A stretch of DNA of 27,437 bases from DAIMZM01 sp036733985 (GTDB lineage: Bacteria; Bacillota; Dehalobacteriia; UBA4068), in the NCBI GenBank assembly GCA_036733985.1, contig DAIMZM010000022.1:1-27437 (forward strand). The letters run 5' to 3'. The position numbers and the translations under genes are program-made. This document shows, in pieces, positions 15,081-20,958 of this stretch (position 1 is the first letter of the stretch; every line of letters starts with the position of its first letter). A model generated the notes under the pieces. That model was not told the DNA's origin and did no database searches. It saw only the letters and a program-made list of their open reading frames with translations.

Positions 15081-15147
15081 TGGAAAGACCTCCATTCATT
15101 AAGTTTTATACCCCGGTCATCGCGTTACCGACTGGCGGACAGTATGG

Positions 15148-15162
15148 GAGAGCGCCGCTCTC
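15148..15162 (-). other. Hairpin at the start of the tnaA leader
   Basis: GAGAGC-GCC-GCTCTC, a perfect 6-bp stem immediately after the predicted start of transcription (about 15165). It may protect the 5' end or act in regulation. Confidence 0.5.
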
Positions 15163-15171
15163 TTTAAAACT

Positions 15172-15200
15172 ATTTTATCATTGGGATAATTTTTTGTCAA
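15172..15200 (-). promoter_or_regulatory. Promoter of the tnaA-transporter operon
   Basis: On the minus strand TTGACA (15195-15200), 17-base spacer, TAAAAT (15172-15177). The spacer holds a small dyad TTATC-N5-GATAA (15175-15189), a possible regulator site. The leader to TTG 15080 is about 85 bases. Confidence 0.85.
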
Positions 15201-15422
15201 TACGCCCCGGGATGTTTTTCTCCCGGTCTAGGGTATGAAACAGACAAAAATGCATATAATATGCCAGCTTAAACAGGTTTTCGTATCAAGGTGTGCCAAA
15301 AAAGCGCGGATTATGCCAGTGTCGGGGGCTGGCGATAAATCATAGAATATGTGATAAAAGTGTATCTCAGGGAAAAAGACGTTACAATAATAAGCTGGGG
15401 GGTAAATCCCCGGATTAGCCAG
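15201..15422. other. Gene-free control region between the divergent tnaA and YheO-type promoters
   Basis: Contains the 13-base palindrome at 15252-15264, short G/C hairpins, and an open frame from GTG 15351 that runs into the regulator gene but has no ribosome binding site and is interrupted by the regulator's own promoter. No TnaC-like leader peptide is seen; the only small ORF in the tnaA leader is four codons long and lacks tryptophan. Confidence 0.55.
15252..15264. promoter_or_regulatory. Palindrome GCATAT-A-ATATGC (candidate regulator site)
   Basis: Perfect 13-base palindrome about 90 bases upstream of the predicted tnaA start and about 195 upstream of the regulator's start, a position suited to an activator of tnaA. 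Confidence 0.45.
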
Positions 15423-15452
15423 TTGACAGGCTGCCGGGTCATTGCTTATAAT
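15423..15452 (+). promoter_or_regulatory. Promoter of the YheO-type regulator
   Basis: TTGACA (15423-15428), 18-base spacer, TATAAT (15447-15452), both hexamers perfect. Predicted start near 15459, which makes upstream start codons in the same frame unusable. Confidence 0.85.
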
Positions 15453-15500
15453 GGAGCCAGTGCCAATTTTGGCCATAAGCTGGGGAAAAGAGCGTACAAA

Positions 15501-16220
15501 GTGAATACCGCAACCATTCATCAATTTATCCGTTTGACCAAATTTCTTGGCGATATCCTGGGCCCGGATTATGAAATTGTCCTCCACGATCTTTCCGATA
15601 AGGATAATTCCATCGTGGCCATTGCCAACGGCCATATTTCCGGACGCACCATCGGTGCGCCCCTGACCACCTTTATGCTGGCGGATCTGAAAAAGAAGGC
15701 TTATGAAAACATGGACGCCCGCATGAATTACAGCGGCGTTTCCGCCAGCGGCAAAATGCTGCGTTCCTCCACTTTTTTTATCAAGGACGAAAGCGGCGAA
15801 CCCGTGGGCCTGCTCTGTATCAATTTTGACGACAGCCGGTACCAGAATCTCAGCGATCAGCTGCTGAAGCTGCGGCATCCGGATGAATTCGTCCACACCA
15901 ATTTCATTTATAACCAGGCCCTGGACCGCTTTGAGGAAAAGGCCAAGCCGGCCAGCGAAACTTTTTATAACTCCATGTCCGAAACCATCAGCGACACACT
16001 GACCAACGTAATTTCGGAAACCGGCGTTTCCGCGGAACGGCTGAACCTGGAGGAAAAACTGGCCGTCATCGGCGCGCTGGAGGAAAAAGGCGTCTTCATG
16101 CTGAAAGGCGCGGTGAAAGAAGTGGCCAAGATGCTGAACTGCTCCACGGTGAGCATTTACCGCTATCTGGCGAAAATCCGCAATGGCAGTCATCCTGGGG
16201 AAAGCGGCCCGGAAGCTTAA
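15501..16220 (+). CDS. YheO-family PAS/HTH transcriptional regulator
   Basis: 239 residues from GTG 15501. The frame is open back to 15351, but the perfect promoter at 15423-15452 lies inside that stretch and the extra residues do not look like the family; GTG 15501 has a weak AAGAG eight bases upstream. Residues 8-120 are the YheO PAS-like domain: LTKFLGDILGPDYEIVLHDLS, then SIVAIANGHISGRTIGAPLT and GLLCINFDDSRYQ. The C-terminus (about 185-229) is a helix-turn-helix of the HTH_22 type: LKGAVKEVAKMLNCSTVSIYRYL. Such proteins are DNA-binding regulators that sense small ligands. Divergence from tnaA and the transporter makes control of that operon the best hypothesis, possibly with tryptophan as ligand. 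Confidence 0.87.
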   Translation: MNTATIHQFIRLTKFLGDILGPDYEIVLHDLSDKDNSIVAIANGHISGRTIGAPLTTFMLADLKKKAYENMDARMNYSGVSASGKMLRSSTFFIKDESGEPVGLLCINFDDSRYQNLSDQLLKLRHPDEFVHTNFIYNQALDRFEEKAKPASETFYNSMSETISDTLTNVISETGVSAERLNLEEKLAVIGALEEKGVFMLKGAVKEVAKMLNCSTVSIYRYLAKIRNGSHPGESGPEA

Positions 16221-16232
16221 GCAAGCTTAAGC
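16213..16232. repeat. Tandem pair of the 10-base palindrome AAGCTTAAGC across a stop codon
   Basis: AAGCTTAAGC occurs at 16213-16222 and 16223-16232. The first copy contains the TAA stop of the YheO-type gene. It may be a chance slip duplication. Confidence 0.5.
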
Positions 16233-16354
16233 AAAGGCCTTGCCTTACCCTGATTGTAGCCCTGGGAAAGCGGCTGGTCAAGGAAAAAATTTCTAAACCC
16301 CGTTCCAGCCTATTGGTCAGGGGAGCGCCCCTGGCCAGGGAAAACCCACCCGCG

Positions 16355-16385
16355 AAGAAAAAGCCGGGGCAATTGCCCCGGCTTT
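16355..16385. terminator. Terminator between the YheO-type gene and the HAAS-domain gene
   Basis: 11-bp stem (16360-16370 with 16375-16385), AAAGCCGGGGC around AATT. The U-tract is better on the minus strand, so it mainly ends the HAAS-gene transcript; the plus direction has only three Ts. Confidence 0.85.
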
Positions 16386-16401
16386 CAGAGTTTTCCCGGC
16401 A

Positions 16402-17409
16402 TTAGGACCGGGCGCTTTGGTCTGATTTATTGGCGATGGCCTCGGCAATGGCGGTAAAAGCGCCGAAAAGGACGCCGGTGATGGGGAAAATGACCCAGCC
16501 CGGATGCCACAGGCCCCAGATAAAGCCTAAGAGCAGAAAGATGGCCGTGGCCAGGGGCCAGACCACGCCGGCCACGGTATTCACCAGTTCATTGCTGCCC
16601 TTCCGCTTGACGCGGCAGCTGTATTCCGCCACCTGGAGCAGCTGCTTATAAATATCCCCCGTCATGCCGCCCCGGATCAGCAGATAGACCCCCGCCGCCA
16701 CGATGGCCAGCAGGGCAACCACGCTTAAGATCAGCAGGCTTTCGTCTTCGCTGACCATGGCGGTGATGAAGATGGCCACCGGCGAAAGGACGCAGAGCGC
16801 CACGCCGGCGGTGATGGCGTTCCGGCTATAGGGAGCGTATTGATCCCGCACCCTGGCGGCTTCTTCCTGGGCGTCTTTTTCCAGGACAAAGCATTCCTTT
16901 TCCAGATATTCATGGGGATCGGTCAAAAAGCCGCTTTTCACGAACATGATCACCGCCGGCACCACGCAGAGGAATAAGGCCAGCAAGCCCACATAGGCGG
17001 AGAAATCTTCCCCCCGGCCCGCAAAGAGCTGGAGACTGTCTCCCAGGGCGCCGAAGAGGATCAGCAGGGCCGCGCCGATGATGCACAGCACCACGCCCCT
17101 GGCTACCAGCAGGGAGGCCTGCCGGGTATCCTCGGCAAAGGCCTTCACCTCATCCAGGCTGACCCGGCGGACATCGGCGCCGGCGGCGGCAGGGGCGGCT
17201 TCCAGGCCCAGGGCCTGAATGAGCTCGCGAATATTGCCAAATTCGGAGATCACCATGCCGGCAGCCTCATTCCCGCTATGGCCCTGGCCTAAAAGCTCCC
17301 GGTAGCGGTCCTCCATATTGGCCAGCATTTCAGCCTTGATCTCCGCCAGGCGGGCTGTGGCAGGCAGGGAAGCGAAAATATTATCCAAATACATGTGTAA
17401 AATATCCAT
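16402..17409 (-). CDS. HAAS (DUF1700-like) domain membrane protein
   Basis: 335 residues. The first 70 or so form the HAAS/DUF1700-type cytoplasmic domain: MDILHMYLDNIFASLP, then EIKAEMLANMEDRYRELLGQGHSGNEAAGMVISEFGN. This helical module is usually co-encoded with PadR regulators. The rest holds about six hydrophobic segments (near 100-122, 140-158, 198-218, 225-245, 285-303 and 305-322), with a charged cytoplasmic loop at about 163-195. The ATG has AAGGAG seven bases upstream. It is downstream of the padR-type gene by 88 bases on one transcript. The cellular role of such pairs is mostly unknown; membrane-stress sensing is a common suggestion. No catalytic motif is seen. Confidence 0.85.
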   Translation of the reverse strand: MDILHMYLDNIFASLPATARLAEIKAEMLANMEDRYRELLGQGHSGNEAAGMVISEFGNIRELIQALGLEAAPAAAGADVRRVSLDEVKAFAEDTRQASLLVARGVVLCIIGAALLILFGALGDSLQLFAGRGEDFSAYVGLLALFLCVVPAVIMFVKSGFLTDPHEYLEKECFVLEKDAQEEAARVRDQYAPYSRNAITAGVALCVLSPVAIFITAMVSEDESLLILSVVALLAIVAAGVYLLIRGGMTGDIYKQLLQVAEYSCRVKRKGSNELVNTVAGVVWPLATAIFLLLGFIWGLWHPGWVIFPITGVLFGAFTAIAEAIANKSDQSARS

Positions 17410-17497
17410 AAGCCATCTCCTTCATCATATCTTTCATCAACGCCGGAGCTGTTGCCAGCTCAGGCCAGAGGGTCCTTTACCTTACGGGCCAAGGCCC

Positions 17498-17824
17498 TCA
17501 GGTATCCCGGATAAAAAGATTGATCACTTCCTCCGTCACCCGCCATTCCCGGCATTTTTCCCAATAATAGTCCAGGCCCGCCTGGGTGATGCGGTAATAG
17601 GTGCGGCGGCGGCCCATGGTTTCCGCTCCGGGAAAGGATTGGATATAACCCCCGGCTTCCAGGCGGCTGAAGGCGGAATAGAGGGTGGTCTCTTTCATCA
17701 CATACCGCTCGCCGCTGATCTGGCGGATCCTTTTGGAAATCTCGTAACCATAGGAATCGCCGGAGAGCAGCAAAGAGAGGATGATGGTGTCGTTATAGCC
17801 CCTGACCACGTCGCCGCTGATCAT
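17498..17824 (-). CDS. PadR-family transcriptional regulator
   Basis: 108 residues, the short type. A winged helix covers about 12-80: ILSLLLSGDSYGYEISKRI is the PadR opening, KETTLYSAFSRLEAGGYI the recognition helix and linker, and RRRTYYRITQAGLDYY the wing; the C-terminal helix mediates dimerisation. PadR proteins are usually repressors released by small ligands or by their partner membrane protein. Its promoter lies inside a perfect 14-bp inverted repeat, consistent with tight autoregulation of the padR-HAAS operon. No typical AGGAGG is visible before the ATG at 17824 (AGGTG lies at about ten bases), so translation may be weak. Confidence 0.92.
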   Translation of the reverse strand: MISGDVVRGYNDTIILSLLLSGDSYGYEISKRIRQISGERYVMKETTLYSAFSRLEAGGYIQSFPGAETMGRRRTYYRITQAGLDYYWEKCREWRVTEEVINLFIRDT

Positions 17825-17872
17825 AAAAGTTTCACCTGCCTGGGTTGAGAAAATCGCCGGCCATTACTTCAT

Positions 17873-17907
17873 CTGTCGTAGTAATTGTAGCAGAATTACT
17901 ACGACAG
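17873..17907. promoter_or_regulatory. Perfect 14-bp-arm inverted repeat, candidate PadR operator
   Basis: Arms CTGTCGTAGTAATT (17873-17886) and AATTACTACGACAG (17894-17907) around a 7-base spacer. It covers the -10, the spacer and the edge of the -35 of the padR promoter. Confidence 0.85.
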
Positions 17908-17912
17908 GTCAA
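17884..17912 (-). promoter_or_regulatory. Promoter of the padR-HAAS operon
   Basis: On the minus strand TTGACC (17907-17912), 17-base spacer, TACAAT (17884-17889), overlapped by the inverted repeat. Confidence 0.8.
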
Positions 17913-17923
17913 GTAATTTTTTT

Positions 17924-17957
17924 AAAAAAATCCGGCCCCTGGATGATGGGGCCGGAT
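17924..17957 (-). terminator. Terminator of the chemoreceptor gene
   Basis: 10-bp GC-rich stem (17930-17939 with 17948-17957), 8-base loop, then seven Ts on the minus strand. It stops transcription before the padR promoter. Confidence 0.9.
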
Positions 17958-18019
17958 GGCTTTAAGCGGTTTTGTTTCGGCCGGGCAGGGCCCGGCTTTT
18001 GACTGCGTCCTGGCGGGCC

Positions 18020-20122
18020 TTAATCCTCCAGGCGGATTTCAACTTCCGCCTCCAGGCTGACGCCGCCGCCCCCGGCGTCCAAATCCTCATTGGCCGATTC
18101 CGCGTCCAGCTTGCATTTGCCAACTTCCTGGCGTAAGGTGGCGGCCTGGGCCGACATTTCCTGGCTGGTGGCGGAGTTTTCTTCCGCGGTAGCCGCGTTG
18201 TTCTGCACCACGGCGGAGACCTGGAACAGCCCCTGCCGGATTTGCTGGATCGCGCCCGCCTGTTCAGCGGAGGACTGCTCGATCTTTTTAAAGCTTTCGG
18301 TGATCTCGGCCGCTTTGACGCCCACCTCCTGCAGGATCTGGGCGGTTTCGGCAGCCATTTCCGTGCCTTTTGCCACAGTGGCGGCGGCGGCTTCGATCAA
18401 TACGGCGGTCTGCTTAGCGGCTTCCGCTGATTTTGCGGCCAGGTTCCGCACTTCATCCGCCACCACGGCGAAACCTTTGCCGGCCGCGCCGGCGCTGACC
18501 GCTTCAATGGCGGCGTTCAAAGCCAGGATATTGGTTTGGAAGGCGATATCCTCGATGACCTTGGTAATGCCGGCGATCTGCTTGGAGGAGGCCCCGATAT
18601 CCGCCATGGCCCCAGTCAGCTGCCGCATATGGGTATTGCCCGCGTTGACTCCTGAGACGGCCTGTTCAATGTATCCGGCCGCCGCGTTCACATGGGTCAG
18701 GTTCTCCGCCACCTGTTCGGAGATCCTTTCCGAAAAGGCGCTGAGCGCCTCCACGGAGGCGGCCTGCTGGCTGGAGCCTGCCGCCAGGGCCTGGGCGCCG
18801 CTGGCCACTTGGGAAGCGCCGATGCTGACCTGCTCGGCGGCGTTATCGATCAGGAGCAGGGTCTGGTTCAGAGAAGTGGAAATCCCGGACAAAGACGAAC
18901 CGATGGTCACAAAATCCCCCACGTATGCCACAGAGCTTCTCACGGTAAAATCATTGTCCGACATGGCGGAAAGCACCCTGGTGATATCGGAAATATAGGC
19001 TCTGAGCCGGGACACCATTTCAGCCATGGCCTGGGTCAGGATGGCGATCTCATCCTTTTTCGCGGCATTGGCATTGCTGACCGCCACATCCAGGCGGCCC
19101 TCCGCCAGCATATTGGATACCTGGGTCAAACCGCTGAGCGGCTGTTTGATGCTCTTATTGGTAAACCTTAGTAAAATCAGCGTGAAGAGGATGATGATCA
19201 ACAGGGCGGCGATGGCCATATGCAGGATGGTATCCGTGGTCGCTTTCATGGCGTCCTCCCGGGACAGCCCCACGAAAATAGCGCCGACCACCTGGCCTTC
19301 GGCGTCCAGCAGCGGGTCGTATTCAGTAATATAGGGAGTGCCGAACAGATCCGCATTGCCGGAATAGGGCTGGCCCTCCTCTAAAACAGTTTTGGCGATC
19401 TGCTCGTCAAGCAGCATGCTCAGCATCCGCTCGCCATTCTGCATGATCGTGGTGGAAATCGCCTCATTGCCCGCGTAAATCGTCAGCTCGGTATTATGCA
19501 GGGCCTTCAATTCGTCCAGAACCGCCGGATTTTCAAAGGTATAGCCGGTGACCACGGTGCCGATGATACCGCCGCTGCCGTCGCGGATCGGTGCGCCGGT
19601 ACGGCAGGACAGCCTGACCAGGGCGCCGGGCTCCATGGTGGTTAAAACCTCTCCCTGCAACGCTTTTTGCACATTGGACTGCTTGAGGATATTGTCCCCC
19701 AGCTTGTCCGGCTGATGCTGGCGGATCAGGACGTCGCCCCTGGTATCCGTAATGCTGATGGTGTCTGCTTTTAAGTAGTTGTTCAGCCCGTCCAGGGCGG
19801 CCTTCATCTCATCAAAATCGTCATTTTCCATGGCGCTGATCAAGCCGTAATTTTGGGAGATAGCGATGGCGTTTTGCTGGGAGCGCTCCAGCATCTGCTG
19901 AACGCGTTTTGTCAGATCATTGGCTGCGGAATAGACCCGCTCATTCCCGACCTTTTCGTTATAGACGGCATTTTCCGCGATGCTCAGGCCGGCAATGATC
20001 AGTACGGCAATGATGACCATGGCGATGGTGAAGGCCGGAATTTTGACGCTCAGTTTCATGCCCCCGCCCTTCCCGGTTGCAGGAGGTTTCTTGCCTTGTG
20101 GTTGTACAGCCGCTTTTTCCAT
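18020..20122 (-). CDS. Methyl-accepting chemotaxis protein with Cache-type sensor
   Basis: 700 residues. A cytoplasmic Pro/Lys/Gly-rich leader precedes TM1 (about 27-48). The extracytoplasmic sensor (about 50-295) has marks of a Cache_3/Cache_2-type domain: IRDGSGGIIGTVVTGYTF and GTPYITEYDPLL..EGQVVGAIFVG. TM2 is near 300-322, HAMP about 323-380, and the signalling domain from about 430. The hairpin tip is IAFQTNILALNAAIEAVSAGAAGKGFAVVADEVRN, with a change from the usual EAARAG. No CheR-binding pentapeptide ends the chain. The ATG has GGAGG ten bases upstream; Met22 is a weaker alternative. It presumably signals to CheA/CheW encoded elsewhere; no chemotaxis genes are adjacent. The ligand is unknown; Cache sensors often bind amino acids or small carboxylates. 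Confidence 0.92.
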   Translation of the reverse strand: MEKAAVQPQGKKPPATGKGGGMKLSVKIPAFTIAMVIIAVLIIAGLSIAENAVYNEKVGNERVYSAANDLTKRVQQMLERSQQNAIAISQNYGLISAMENDDFDEMKAALDGLNNYLKADTISITDTRGDVLIRQHQPDKLGDNILKQSNVQKALQGEVLTTMEPGALVRLSCRTGAPIRDGSGGIIGTVVTGYTFENPAVLDELKALHNTELTIYAGNEAISTTIMQNGERMLSMLLDEQIAKTVLEEGQPYSGNADLFGTPYITEYDPLLDAEGQVVGAIFVGLSREDAMKATTDTILHMAIAALLIIILFTLILLRFTNKSIKQPLSGLTQVSNMLAEGRLDVAVSNANAAKKDEIAILTQAMAEMVSRLRAYISDITRVLSAMSDNDFTVRSSVAYVGDFVTIGSSLSGISTSLNQTLLLIDNAAEQVSIGASQVASGAQALAAGSSQQAASVEALSAFSERISEQVAENLTHVNAAAGYIEQAVSGVNAGNTHMRQLTGAMADIGASSKQIAGITKVIEDIAFQTNILALNAAIEAVSAGAAGKGFAVVADEVRNLAAKSAEAAKQTAVLIEAAAATVAKGTEMAAETAQILQEVGVKAAEITESFKKIEQSSAEQAGAIQQIRQGLFQVSAVVQNNAATAEENSATSQEMSAQAATLRQEVGKCKLDAESANEDLDAGGGGVSLEAEVEIRLED

Positions 20123-20212
20123 GTAGTTCTTGCCTCCAAATCATTTTTTAAGGGAAACCGAATGAATTTTAACAGTAATAGGTCTCATATATAGTTTATC
20201 GTATCAATTAAG

Positions 20213-20292
20213 AAAGCCCTTAGCCTCTTTTGGCGTTCAGCAGGTTTTTCCAAAAGGAAAAGTTAGCTGAATCCAAAAAAGACAAGGGCTTT
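20213..20292. other. Extended 80-base hairpin between engB and the chemoreceptor gene
   Basis: Four nested arm pairs: AAAGCCCTT/AAGGGCTTT (20213-20221 with 20284-20292), TTTTGG/CCAAAA (20228-20233 with 20273-20278), TTCAGC/GCTGAA (20236-20241 with 20266-20271), TTTTCC/GGAAAA (20246-20251 with 20256-20261), loop AAAA. On the minus strand it lies 28 bases after the engB stop and ends in GGGCTTTCTT, so it may terminate lon-engB; its length also suits a small RNA. Confidence 0.7.
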
Positions 20293-20319
20293 GATCGCAA
20301 CAGCGAAGGAAGGGGTTAT

Positions 20320-20958
20320 TTATTGGGGCGGCCCAGGCGGCTCGTCCGCCGGCCCTGCCGCCAGGAATTGCTCGGCCCGGGCCAGCAGTTCCTCCCGGCC
20401 CTCCCGGCTGACGGCGGAAAAGACCAGCAGATCCCGGGGGGGCGGGTCCAGGCTGTCCCTAATGGTTTTCAGGGATTTGGCCCGGGCGCTGCGGCTGATC
20501 TTGTCCGCTTTATTGGCAATGGTCAGCAGGGGAAAGCCCGCCTCCGTCAGGGCCCGGTGCATCAGCTTGTCTTCCCGGCTGGGCTCGTGGCGGATATCCA
20601 GCAGCTGCCAGCAGTAAAGGGGCCTGTTGCTTTGCAGCAGCTCCTCCATCTGCTCCAGCCAATGCTGCCGCTCGCCCTTGCCCACCTTGGCATAGCCGTA
20701 GCCGGGCAAATCCACGAAGAACCAGCTGAAGCCGGCGCCTTCGCGGCTTTGCCCAGCGACCCGGTAGAAGTTGAGCAGCCGGGTTTTGCCCGGGGCGGAA
20801 CTGGTGCGGGCCAGGCCTTTCCGGTTGACCAGCACATTGATCAGGCTGCTTTTGCCCGCGTTGGAACGGCCGAACAAAGCGATCAGCGGCAGATCTTCCT
20901 CCGGATATTGGCTTTTCTTCACCGCTGAAAGGGGCGGTTCCGCGTTTCTGATCAGCAT
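20320..20958 (-). CDS. engB: Ribosome biogenesis GTP-binding protein EngB (YsxC/YihA)
   Basis: 212 residues of the TrmE-Era-EngA-EngB GTPase group, needed for large ribosomal subunit assembly. G1 is GRSNAGKSS (30-38); G2 holds the Thr of APGKTRLLNF; G3 DLPGYGYAKV (83-92); G4 NKAD (about 149-152); G5 FSAVS. The Pro-rich tail PADEPPGPPQ is longer than usual. Its ATG overlaps the end of lon by seven bases, with no clear ribosome binding site, so it depends on translation of lon. lon-engB is the order found in Bacillus and many Bacillota. Confidence 0.95.
   Translation of the reverse strand: MLIRNAEPPLSAVKKSQYPEEDLPLIALFGRSNAGKSSLINVLVNRKGLARTSSAPGKTRLLNFYRVAGQSREGAGFSWFFVDLPGYGYAKVGKGERQHWLEQMEELLQSNRPLYCWQLLDIRHEPSREDKLMHRALTEAGFPLLTIANKADKISRSARAKSLKTIRDSLDPPPRDLLVFSAVSREGREELLARAEQFLAAGPADEPPGPPQ

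Noticed and set aside
15081..15165. TnaC-like leader peptide for tryptophanase
   Set aside because: The only small ORF in the leader is four codons long and lacks Trp; no peptide-arrest layout is visible.
13653..15167. Long plus-strand ORF opposite tryptophanase
   Set aside because: Exactly antisense to a well-supported gene, with no ribosome binding site and low-complexity His/Gly/Ala-rich translation; a shadow of GC-rich coding DNA.
15351..15500. N-terminal extension of the YheO-type regulator
   Set aside because: A perfect TTGACA-18-TATAAT promoter lies inside it, there is no ribosome binding site at 15351, and the residues do not fit the family.
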